Positions 17,599 to 24,495 of a stretch of 36,923 bases of DNA are shown here, in pieces. The translations under genes were made by a program, and so were the position numbers. Position 1 is the first letter of the stretch; each line of letters starts with the position of its first letter. Source of the stretch: an uncultured beta proteobacterium (lineage in GTDB: Bacteria; Pseudomonadota; Gammaproteobacteria; Burkholderiales; Burkholderiaceae_C). The stretch lies in assembly GCA_903873485.1 (NCBI GenBank), contig CAIQOO010000087.1:1-36923 (forward strand), written 5' to 3'. The notes under the pieces are model-generated. The model had not been told where the DNA came from. It was given only the letters and a program-made list of their open reading frames with translations, and made no database searches.

Positions 17599-17614
17599 AT
17601 CAAGCGCTGGCGCT

Positions 17615-18328
17615 TCAGTCATCTTGCGCATCCGCCAGCGGTGCGGCCAGATGGGCCTGGTAGGCCGCCAGGCGCTGGTCAAAGTCAGCCAGCCATTGCG
17701 CATCGACATAAGCCTTGAGGATGCGGCGCACCTCGTACATCGGCATCTGGCCCGTGCGCGTGGATGTCGAAGATGCACCAGCGGGCTTAAGCCGCCGCAC
17801 AAAACCCAGTTCAATCACCTTGTTGAGCTGGGTTTCGACCTGGTCCATCAGGCGCGATTCGTTGGAACCGGCCGGCATGAACACCCGCACCAGCTCGGCC
17901 ACCGCCTCGCGCGACAAAATCAGGCGCGATTCGCCGCCGCTGGCATCAAACTCGGCGAGCTTCTTGCGCAGCAGCGCCAGCAGCAGGCTGACCTGAAAGG
18001 TCAGGGGGCGGCGCGCCACCAGACGCGGCAGCTTGGGTCCATCGTCATCGGCCTCGGGCCGGGCACGCAAAAAGGCATAGCCTTCGGCCTCGTCAAACAC
18101 CAGCTCCAGCGCCAGCACCGCCACATAATCGCGCACCCTGGCCTGTAGTTTCAGCAAGGCCGCCCACAGCGCGGCATCCTCTTCGCGGTAGATAACGCCC
18201 TTGAGCAGCGGGATGACGATGCTGGTGAGGTCATGGTTTGGCAGGCGCGGCGGGCCATCGCCCTCCTGCCTTGATTCCTCTGGCGCATCAAACGTATCAA
18301 GCCTGTCCATGGCAGCGTTTTGCATCAT
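17615..18328 (-). CDS. jetB: Wadjet protein JetB (DUF4194)
   Basis: JetB is the KITE-like subunit that binds the JetA kleisin and the JetC heads. The 237-residue protein has the DUF4194 pattern: IVIPLLKGVIYREEDAALW, then DYVAVLALELVFDEAEGYAF, LVARRPLTFQVSLLLALLRK, and a winged-helix-like C-terminal part with YEVRRILKAYVDAQWL. The start ATG 18328 overlaps the jetA stop by one base (TGATG), with GAGAAG just upstream. The C-terminus looks complete. In an intact operon jetC would follow at once; here the helicase gene begins 61 bases downstream instead. Confidence 0.9.
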   Translation of the reverse strand: MMQNAAMDRLDTFDAPEESRQEGDGPPRLPNHDLTSIVIPLLKGVIYREEDAALWAALLKLQARVRDYVAVLALELVFDEAEGYAFLRARPEADDDGPKLPRLVARRPLTFQVSLLLALLRKKLAEFDASGGESRLILSREAVAELVRVFMPAGSNESRLMDQVETQLNKVIELGFVRRLKPAGASSTSTRTGQMPMYEVRRILKAYVDAQWLADFDQRLAAYQAHLAAPLADAQDD

Positions 18329-19791
18329 CAACTTCTCACAAAAATAACGCGCGGCAGTTGGGCGCGGCGCATCACCGGCGGCTGATCAGCACCAGCCTGG
18401 GGGTCTGGCACTGCCCACTCAACGGTTTCAAGGGTACCCTCATCGACCACCGAGCTGGCGGCTTCGCTTGCCAGTTGCAGATACACCACCAGTTCGCTCA
18501 AACCCTGCGTCAGCGGGCGCAGTGCCACCACTTCAGCCAGCGAAATCTGGGGCCGGGTCTGCAGCAGTTGGCGTACATGGCCCGCCAGCAGCGCCTTGTC
18601 AACTTGTATCTGGCCAAACAGCGCAGCGGCATCGAGATCGGCATCCCCGGCTTGCAGCACCAGGTTGGCAAGGGCTACCTTGACCGGCGGGCTGTAGAGC
18701 GGGCGCTCCATCGGCAGTTCGATGCCGGGGCTGGCTTCCACCATCTCCATGAACGGCCCGCTCGGCAGCGCCCCGCGCAGCGCCAGGGTGCGGGCTTCAA
18801 TGCCATGCAGGATGTCCATGATGCGGCGGTTTTCCAGCCAGGCCTGGTCGTCCAGAAAACGCCGCAACTGCTGCGACAACTGGGCCACCGTGGCCTGCGC
18901 GTGCTCGCCAGCCTCCAGCCAGTCGTAATGCACCCGGCGCAGGCGGGCATCGGGCTTGAGGGCGGCCACCGGTTTCAGATCCAGCACGCGTTCCAGCAAT
19001 TGCGTCAGTTCCTCCTGGCGCTGCTGCGACATTAAAAAATCCCAAAACGCCCGAAAGCTTTTGCCTTGGTCGGAGTCGGCAATCGCATCGCGCTCGCCCA
19101 TGATCTCGGCCAGCAGCGCGCCCTTGGCACCGTCCCACAGGGCAATGCGCTCGCGCACCCGCCGATCCAGCGCCCGAAAGTTGTGCTCGACTTCGCGAAA
19201 ATCGGTCAGCAGCTCGCGCGCTAAGGCGGTGAAGTGCAAAAAACGCTCGCGCAAGGCAGTGTCATCGAGCAGCGGCATCTCGCCCGCCTGCACCAAGGCG
19301 ATCTCGGCATCAATCGCCGCACGGCGCTGCTGTAGCTCGGCCAGCCGCGCCTGTGGGTCGGTCTGGCTGCCGGCGCTGATTTGCTTGAGCAGCTCGAACA
19401 GCGTCAGCAGGCGCGATTCGGTGCCGACAAAGGCCCGCTCGCTCAGGCTCACCAGCCAGAACAGGGCGCGCTCGGTGGCCGGGGTCAGGTCAAAATGCAC
19501 CTCGTCGGAGCCAGGCGGGTAAAACTTGCGCAGCCAGCCGCGCTCGTTGGCGGCCCAGTCGTTCAGATAGTCTTGTGCGCCCTTGGGATAAGCCTGTTCG
19601 CCCAGACGTTCGCGCAAGCCAAACAGGGTGTCTTCGAGGGCCTCTGCCAGGTCTGACTGGGCCATCACCCGCACATTGGGCAGGATAAAGGTGCGGTGCA
19701 AAAAGCTGCCAATCAAGGGCGCGTTTTCTGCCGCCAGCAAGCGCCACGCCGGATGCTGGCGGCGCAGCGCTTCGAGTGTGCTGTGATCCAA
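18328..19791 (-). CDS. jetA: Wadjet protein JetA (DUF3375, kleisin-like)
   Basis: JetA is the kleisin-type subunit of the Wadjet SMC complex. The N-terminus is typical of DUF3375: LEALRRQHPAWRLLAAENAP, then SFLHRTFI, YLNDWAANERGWLRKFYPPG and HFDLTPATERALFWL. The middle (about 170-260) is coiled-coil-like. At 487 residues it is full length. The start is a TTG (19791) one base after the tacT stop (TAG-C-TTG). No ATG upstream in this frame fits, and the family start aligns exactly with this TTG. A weak GGAG lies 12 bases upstream inside tacT, so translation probably depends on ribosomes finishing tacT. Confidence 0.92.
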   Translation of the reverse strand: MDHSTLEALRRQHPAWRLLAAENAPLIGSFLHRTFILPNVRVMAQSDLAEALEDTLFGLRERLGEQAYPKGAQDYLNDWAANERGWLRKFYPPGSDEVHFDLTPATERALFWLVSLSERAFVGTESRLLTLFELLKQISAGSQTDPQARLAELQQRRAAIDAEIALVQAGEMPLLDDTALRERFLHFTALARELLTDFREVEHNFRALDRRVRERIALWDGAKGALLAEIMGERDAIADSDQGKSFRAFWDFLMSQQRQEELTQLLERVLDLKPVAALKPDARLRRVHYDWLEAGEHAQATVAQLSQQLRRFLDDQAWLENRRIMDILHGIEARTLALRGALPSGPFMEMVEASPGIELPMERPLYSPPVKVALANLVLQAGDADLDAAALFGQIQVDKALLAGHVRQLLQTRPQISLAEVVALRPLTQGLSELVVYLQLASEAASSVVDEGTLETVEWAVPDPQAGADQPPVMRRAQLPRVIFVRS

Positions 19792-19792
19792 G

Positions 19793-20311
19793 CTAATGGC
19801 TGGCTCCGGGTGGATGCGATGCCAGCGCCCGGCGAATGACAGCGGTACTGATAAACAAACTCATTTTCTGGTCTGGAAAACGCCCAAAGCCATAGCGCTC
19901 ATAAAACGCCGCCGCAGCTTCGTTTTTCGCATCCACCACTACGGCAAACAAACCAATATGCTGCGCCAACTGCACGGTCAACTGCATTGCGTGCAGCAAC
20001 AGTGCAGCACCCACGCCCGAGCCCTGCTCACGCACATCAACAGCCAAACGCCCAAGGCGCGCCACTGGCATCGGATAACGTGGCAGTTTTAAATCGGCAG
20101 GCCAGTTCTCAAAATTGACAGAAGACGAGCTAACCGCATAAAAACCACGGATGCGCGACTCACCGGGTGCCGTGGCCACATAGGTGCGGCTGTGATCACG
20201 GTCGGCCTGCTGACGTGCGAGGCGCTGCAAGAAAATGTTCAACGCCGGTTCGCCACAATCAAAGTCAAGACGGTCGTGGTGACGCGCCAAACCGGAAATA
20301 ACAAGATTCAT
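19793..20311 (-). CDS. tacT: GNAT acetyltransferase toxin (TacT-like)
   Basis: TacT toxins acetylate the amino group of aminoacyl-tRNA and stop translation. The 172-residue protein starts MNLVISGLARHHDRLDFDCG, with the family's FDCGEPALNIFLQRLA. It has the acetyl-CoA loop REQGSGVGAALLL near residue 95 and the conserved YERYGF near 140, so the active site appears intact. The ATG overlaps the antitoxin stop (ATGA), and the stop lies one base before the jetA start. Although toxin-antitoxin pairs are common in islands, this tight joining places the pair as the first two genes of the Wadjet transcription unit. Confidence 0.88.
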   Translation of the reverse strand: MNLVISGLARHHDRLDFDCGEPALNIFLQRLARQQADRDHSRTYVATAPGESRIRGFYAVSSSSVNFENWPADLKLPRYPMPVARLGRLAVDVREQGSGVGAALLLHAMQLTVQLAQHIGLFAVVVDAKNEAAAAFYERYGFGRFPDQKMSLFISTAVIRRALASHPPGASH

Positions 20312-20646
20312 CGATTCAGACGCATCAAATCAATCAGCGCCTGGGTTGGCTCGGCAGGATTATCCAGGGCATCCAGAAAAGCGTCCCGATCCCGATCAGA
20401 CAGTGTCAGGATGTCGCGCTGGGTCAGAATCCGGCTGGCAGCATCATGCGCAGTTTGCAGCATGAAGCTCGACACCGTCGAGCCCATGATGGCGGCAGCG
20501 CGCTCAATCAGCAGCTTGGCCTCGGGGCTGGTGCGCAGGTTGATGCGGGCCGACTCCCCGCGCACGGCAGGCTTGGGCGATCTGGCAGTGGTGCGCTCTG
20601 GCGCAGGGGGGTTGGACGAGGGGGCGAGCGACGGGGTGGCAGTCAT
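20308..20646 (-). CDS. tacA: DUF1778 antitoxin (TacA-like)
   Basis: TacA antitoxins bind TacT and repress the operon through a ribbon-helix-helix domain. The 112-residue protein has the DUF1778 core ARINLRTSPEAKLLIERAAA followed by MGSTVSSFMLQTA and the toxin-wrapping tail ILTLSDRDRDAFLDALDNP. The first 30 residues are rich in Pro, Ser and Ala and may be disordered. It begins at ATG 20646 with a good GGAG 7 bases upstream. The promoter for the tacA-tacT-jetA-jetB unit should lie in 20650-20750; a TACAGT there is a possible -10, but no good -35 is seen. Confidence 0.88.
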   Translation of the reverse strand: MTATPSLAPSSNPPAPERTTARSPKPAVRGESARINLRTSPEAKLLIERAAAIMGSTVSSFMLQTAHDAASRILTQRDILTLSDRDRDAFLDALDNPAEPTQALIDLMRLNR

Positions 20647-20769
20647 GGTTTGGCTCCTGAAAACTGTACGTCATTTTGGCACACATGAATGACACCCAGG
20701 TAGCCAGGCAGCGGGCAGTCTGGACAGAGTCTCGATTTGCATGGTGCGGGGTAGTTGGGGTCAGACTCC

Positions 20770-20895
20770 AATGGCACTGACTTAAGCACAATTGCTTGCC
20801 AAATTCTCCCGTTCGCCCTGAGCTTGTCGAAGGGTTCTCGAAGGCTTCGACAAGCTCAGCCCGAACGGGAACCTCTTAAGTCAGTCAGTGCCATT
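20770..20895. repeat. Nested palindromic element, copy 2
   Basis: Nearly identical to 8277-8398 and in the same orientation, with a few substitutions and one 4-base duplication (TCAG) in the right outer arm. It is flanked by direct copies of TTGGGGTCAGACTCCAAT (20755-20772 and 20894-20911, 17 of 18 identical). It lies between tacA and the end of btuD, at the outer edge of the defence island, and its hairpin could also protect or end the btu transcript. The 20647-20937 gap holds no other recognisable feature. Confidence 0.85.
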
Positions 20896-20937
20896 GGGGC
20901 CAGACTCCAATTATTCTGATGTTGTTGACAATTGAAA

Positions 20938-21714
20938 TCAATGTTTTTGCAGGCGCGGCAAGGCCACCCATTGATCGTTCAGGGCATGAATTGCTATGCG
21001 CTTGTCAAAAACCTCCTCCAGCGCGCGATGGGTAATGGCATCGGCACAGGCCCCCTGGTGAATGATGCGGCCAGCGGCCATGATGACCAGTTCATCGGCG
21101 TGCAAGGCCATCGAGAGTTCATGCAGCACGCTGACCACGGTGCTGCCCTGGGCCACCAGTTGACGCACCACCGCCAGCCAGTCGGCCTGGTGCGGCGGGT
21201 CCAGATTGGCCAGCGGCTCATCCATTAGCAGCACCTGGGCCTGCACCGCCAGCGCCCGCGCCAGCAGTACCCGCTGGCGTTCGCCGCCCGAGAGCTGCCC
21301 GAGCGTGCGGCTGCGCCAGTCCCAGGCCTGGGTCGCCCTGAGCGCCTGTTCGACTACCGCCCGATCCGCATCGCTGGGAGCCGCCAGCCAGGCCTGATGC
21401 GGCAGGCGACCGAGCATCACCACATCCCACACTGTCAAATCGTCTGCCGTGGCCTCGTTTTGCCCAAGCCAGGACAGGTGCCGGGCGCGTTGTCGCGCAG
21501 GCATTTTTGCCAGGGGCTGGCCCAGCAGTTCAACGCGTCCGGTGTGCGGCAGCAAATGCGCCAGCACCTTGAGCAGGGTCGATTTGCCAGCCCCGTTGGG
21601 GCCGACAATGCTGGTCCAGCGGCCTGCGGCCAAGGCCATCGAAATATCATGCAATATCTCGACATTTCCGAGTCTAGCCCTTATTTGGCTTGCGTTGATA
21701 GCTATTGAAGTCAT
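20938..21714 (-). CDS. btuD: Cobalamin ABC transporter ATP-binding protein
   Basis: The ATPase that drives vitamin B12 import with BtuC and BtuF. Walker A is VGPNGAGKSTLLKV near residue 38. The Q-loop is LSWLGQNEA, the signature LSGGERQRVLLARAL, Walker B QVLLMDEPLANLD, and the H-loop VLHELSMAL, so all catalytic motifs are present in 258 residues. The start ATG 21714 lies 2 bases after the btuC stop. The first 12 residues (MTSIAINASQIR) are encoded by a copy of the dispersed repeat, a clear case of a repeat supplying the start of a gene. The frame stays open far upstream in btuC, but that extension is only the shadow of btuC. Confidence 0.92.
   Translation of the reverse strand: MTSIAINASQIRARLGNVEILHDISMALAAGRWTSIVGPNGAGKSTLLKVLAHLLPHTGRVELLGQPLAKMPARQRARHLSWLGQNEATADDLTVWDVVMLGRLPHQAWLAAPSDADRAVVEQALRATQAWDWRSRTLGQLSGGERQRVLLARALAVQAQVLLMDEPLANLDPPHQADWLAVVRQLVAQGSTVVSVLHELSMALHADELVIMAAGRIIHQGACADAITHRALEEVFDKRIAIHALNDQWVALPRLQKH
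21673..21708 (-). repeat. Dispersed repeat at the btuC/btuD joint
   Basis: TCTAGCCCTTATTTGG then CTTGCGTTGATAGCTATTGA on the plus strand; read on the minus strand it encodes residues 3-14 of BtuD. Confidence 0.8.
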
Positions 21715-21716
21715 AG

Positions 21717-22787
21717 CTAATTGCCCAGCCTGGTGCCGCGCTGCATCAGCCACAGCAGGTAGCCGCCGCCGAGCACGGCGGTCAGCACCCCGACCGGCAG
21801 CTCTTGCGGCGCGATCAGCCAGCGCGCCAGCACATCGGCCGCCATCAGCAGCACGCCGCCCATCAGGCAAGACAGCCAGATCAGCCGGGCGTGGGTGGTT
21901 TTGACCACCGAGCGCACCAGATGCGGTGCCGCCAGGCCAACAAAAGCGATCAAGCCGGTTTGCGCCACCGCCGCACCGGTCGCCAGCGCCAGCACCGCCA
22001 CCAGGGCAAAACGCATCGGCACCAGCGGCAAGCCCAGGCTGTGCGCGGTGGCCTCGCCCAGGCTCAGGCCATCGAGCAGGCGCGCCAGCAGCACCCCGGC
22101 GGCGCTGGCCAGCAGCCAGACCCCGGCCATCACGCCACAGGCGGTCCAGCCGACAAAGGCGGTGGAACCCAGCATAAAGGCCTGCATCGCCTGCAGCGAC
22201 TCGGGCGACCACAGCAGCACCAGATGCGTCAGGGCACCCAGCACGACACCGACCACCACACCGGCCAGCAACAACCGCAGCGTGTGCTGCACGCCGCTGG
22301 AGAGCGCCAGCGTCAGCAGCACCGCCAGCACGGCACCGCCAAATGCCGCACCGGTCAGCCCCAGGCGCACCAGCCAGCCCGTGCCAAATACCGAAAACGC
22401 CAGACCGTCGCTCATCATGCCGCTGTCTGACAGATTGGCCGCGCCGCCGCTCATCGCCGCCAGTGCCAACGCCACCCCGAGCGAAGCGCCAGAGGCACTG
22501 CCCAGCAAAAACGGGTCGGCCAGCGGGTTGCGAAACAGCCCTTGAGCCAGCGCGCCGGCCAGCCCCAGCAGGGCACCGGCGGTCCAGCCACCCAGGGTGC
22601 GCGGCAACCGGATGTCCCAGACAATCTGCTGCGCCATGGCGTACTGCTGCGGGTCTTGCGCCGGGTGCAGCAGCGGCTGCAGCAGGTTCTCGAACCCGGC
22701 ACTGCCAACGCACACCCCCAGCAGCAGCAGCCCAAGTGCCAGGCCCAGCAAGATCCAGCCAACCGAGGTGGCGCGACGCTGGTTCAC
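21717..22787 (-). CDS. btuC: Cobalamin ABC transporter permease (FecCD family)
   Basis: The inner-membrane permease of the B12 importer. About ten hydrophobic segments are visible, beginning with VGWILLGLALGLLLLGVCVG. FecCD hallmarks include IRLPRTLGGWTAGALLGLAGALAQGLFRNPLADPFLLG in pieces near residues 60-95 and GLIAFVGLAAPHLVRS near 270. I start at GTG 22787 because it overlaps the btuF stop (GTGA) and gives 356 residues, normal for the family. An ATG at 22823 in the same frame would overlap btuF by 40 bases and add 12 hydrophilic residues. Confidence 0.9.
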   Translation of the reverse strand: MNQRRATSVGWILLGLALGLLLLGVCVGSAGFENLLQPLLHPAQDPQQYAMAQQIVWDIRLPRTLGGWTAGALLGLAGALAQGLFRNPLADPFLLGSASGASLGVALALAAMSGGAANLSDSGMMSDGLAFSVFGTGWLVRLGLTGAAFGGAVLAVLLTLALSSGVQHTLRLLLAGVVVGVVLGALTHLVLLWSPESLQAMQAFMLGSTAFVGWTACGVMAGVWLLASAAGVLLARLLDGLSLGEATAHSLGLPLVPMRFALVAVLALATGAAVAQTGLIAFVGLAAPHLVRSVVKTTHARLIWLSCLMGGVLLMAADVLARWLIAPQELPVGVLTAVLGGGYLLWLMQRGTRLGN

Positions 22788-23818
22788 GGCTTGACGGCCC
22801 CAGCCGCCTTGTCGGCCAGGCATTGCGCCATCAGCCGCGCCCCTTCGGCCATGCGCGGGCCAGGTCGCACCAGCACGTCCGACTGATCGTTGCTAAACAC
22901 GCAAAGCCGCTGTTCGCGCAATGCCCGCATGGTTTGCCAGCCGGGGCGTTGTGCCATGCTGCTGACACTGCGTTGACCGATCATGATCACATCCGGATTG
23001 GCCCGCACCACATATTCGGGGTTGAGCTTGGGAAACGGCCCCAGCGCGGCTGGAATGATGTTCTTGACCCCGAGCCGGGTCAGGGTCTGGCCAATAAAGG
23101 ACTGTTCGCCGGCACCATAAGGGCCGGGGTTGACCTCAAAATACACCCGGGTCGCCGCCAGGCTTTTGGGCAGCGACTGCGTCGCTGCCGAAGTGGCCGC
23201 GTCAATGTTGCGCCAGATCGCCTGCGCATCGGCCACGCCGAGCACTTGCCCGAGCGTGAGCAGCACACGCTGCACATCGGCATGGGTTTTGGGTTCGAGC
23301 GCCAGCACCCTGATACCCAGCGACTCCAGCCGCAGACCGGCGCGTGACGAAGCCGCCAGCAGCACCAGATCGGGCTTGAGCGCCACTATTGCCTCGACAT
23401 TGGGGTCGAGGCCGCCGCCGACCTGGGGCAGCTTGGTCACACTGTCGGGGTAGTTGGAATAGCGGTCCACCCCGACCAGCCGGGCACACTGGCCGAGTTC
23501 GCAAACGCTTTCGGTCAGCGATGGCAGCAGGCTGATGATGCGCTGCGGCGGCTGGGCAAAGCGGACAACCACACTCCGGTCGTCGGTGACTTGTAGCGCC
23601 TGGGCCGGGTTGGCAGCCAGCAAGATGGCCATGGTGGCCAGACCGGCCAGCCTCGCTGAAGGCCGGATCGCGCCAAAAAGGCCAGGCCCGCGCAATCGGA
23701 CAAGGCGAGAGACCATGACTGTCCAAATAGTCTTCATTGCCGCGAAGGCGGGAATGAAGTGCGGCCTGGATTGCCGCCTTCGCGGGAAGGACGACCCTCT
23801 CTCATCAAAGCGTTTCAT
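22784..23818 (-). CDS. btuF: Periplasmic cobalamin-binding protein (BtuF)
   Basis: The periplasmic vitamin B12 receptor that delivers to BtuCD. After a hydrophobic export segment (LAGLATMAILLAANPAQA) the mature protein starts near LQVTDDRSVVV. It has the class III binding-protein pattern RIISLLPSLTESVCELGQ, VGVDRYSNYPDSV, EAIVALKPDLVLLA. The ATG at 23818 overlaps the cobU stop (ATGA), but the first 27 residues (KRFDERGSSFPRRRQSRPHF...) translate an inverted repeat. ATG 23737 just past the repeat, or ATG 23716, would give a normal signal peptide. Coupling favours 23818 and protein sense favours 23737. Confidence 0.88.
   Translation of the reverse strand: MKRFDERGSSFPRRRQSRPHFIPAFAAMKTIWTVMVSRLVRLRGPGLFGAIRPSARLAGLATMAILLAANPAQALQVTDDRSVVVRFAQPPQRIISLLPSLTESVCELGQCARLVGVDRYSNYPDSVTKLPQVGGGLDPNVEAIVALKPDLVLLAASSRAGLRLESLGIRVLALEPKTHADVQRVLLTLGQVLGVADAQAIWRNIDAATSAATQSLPKSLAATRVYFEVNPGPYGAGEQSFIGQTLTRLGVKNIIPAALGPFPKLNPEYVVRANPDVIMIGQRSVSSMAQRPGWQTMRALREQRLCVFSNDQSDVLVRPGPRMAEGARLMAQCLADKAAGAVKP
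23740..23785. repeat. Inverted repeat fused to the 5' end of btuF
   Basis: CCGCGAAGGCGG (23740-23751) and CCGCCTTCGCGG (23774-23785) are perfect complements around 22 bases. This kind of repeat is usually intergenic; here it is in frame with btuF. Confidence 0.85.
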
Positions 23819-24495
23819 GCCAAATCCTTCAAAGTCAGCGGCAAGCCTGCCGCCATCAGGGTCACGCGCTGACAGGTGCGGGCCACATCCTGATTCAGCA
23901 AGCCCAGCGCGTCAACAAAGGCACGCACCTCGGGTCCGAGCGGAATAACGCCCAGACCAATCTCGTTGCCGACCAGCACCAGCGGCCCGGGTGCATTCTC
24001 AATTGCTTTTAAAATCATAGCTAGCTGCGCAACAGGGACGGGGGCTAGAGGCTGATTTTCCATAAATTTCCGGGGTGTAGCGGTGGCTGTCGGCAGCAGC
24101 GCCGCAGTGGCCGGCATCAGCCAGTTGGTCAGCCACAGCGTCAGGCAATCGACCACGATCAAGGTGTTCGGGTGGCTGTGGCGGCTGATCGCCTCGGCCA
24201 GGTGCAGCGGTTCTTCCAGCAGGCGCATGGCCGGCACGCGCAGCAATCGGTCGGCCTGGTGGCGCGCAATGCGCTGGCGCATTTCATCGTCGCTGGCCTG
24301 CGCGGTGGCGATCAGCAGCGCCTGGTGATCGCCAGGCTGCGCCAGCCAGGCCTGCGCCAGCGCTTCGGCGCGGCGCGACTTGCCGCTTTTCTGGCCACCC
24401 AGAATCAACTCGCTGCGGGACACCGGGGGCAGCCTGGTCATTGGCTTAGGCTCCGGCAAGGCGGCATGATGTGCGCGCTGGCTTGAATCAGCCAT
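23815..24495 (-). CDS. cobU: Adenosylcobinamide kinase/adenosylcobinamide-phosphate guanylyltransferase
   Basis: The bifunctional CobU/CobP enzyme phosphorylates adenosylcobinamide and then makes GDP-cobinamide. The P-loop is LGGQKSGKSRRAE near residue 33. The family blocks IVVDCLTLWLTNWL, PLVLVGNEIGLGVIP and LGLLNQDVA follow. At 226 residues it is longer than the usual 180-200. The excess includes residues about 142-165 (FMENQPLAPVPVAQLAMILK), encoded by a copy of the dispersed repeat at 24001-24070 that is in frame. Start ATG 24495 has GGAG 8 bases upstream and overlaps the preceding gene by 8 bases; ATG 24441 is an alternative closer to the family start. Confidence 0.92.
   Translation of the reverse strand: MADSSQRAHHAALPEPKPMTRLPPVSRSELILGGQKSGKSRRAEALAQAWLAQPGDHQALLIATAQASDDEMRQRIARHQADRLLRVPAMRLLEEPLHLAEAISRHSHPNTLIVVDCLTLWLTNWLMPATAALLPTATATPRKFMENQPLAPVPVAQLAMILKAIENAPGPLVLVGNEIGLGVIPLGPEVRAFVDALGLLNQDVARTCQRVTLMAAGLPLTLKDLA
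24001..24070 (-). repeat. Dispersed repeat inside cobU
   Basis: Contains ATAGCTAGCTGCGC and GGGCTAGAGGCTGATTT, the latter identical to the copy after the AEC transporter gene (34757-34808). It reads in frame through cobU. Confidence 0.75.

Noticed and set aside
8162..17614. DISARM or BREX system
   Set aside because: A helicase, a PLD site and an adenine methylase are present, but no DUF1998 protein, no PglZ and no BrxC/BrxL-like gene is visible.
21715..22713. Long upstream extension of btuD in the same frame
   Set aside because: It is a composition-driven shadow of btuC, low in complexity (Ala, Arg, Gly), with no membrane or ATPase motif of its own.
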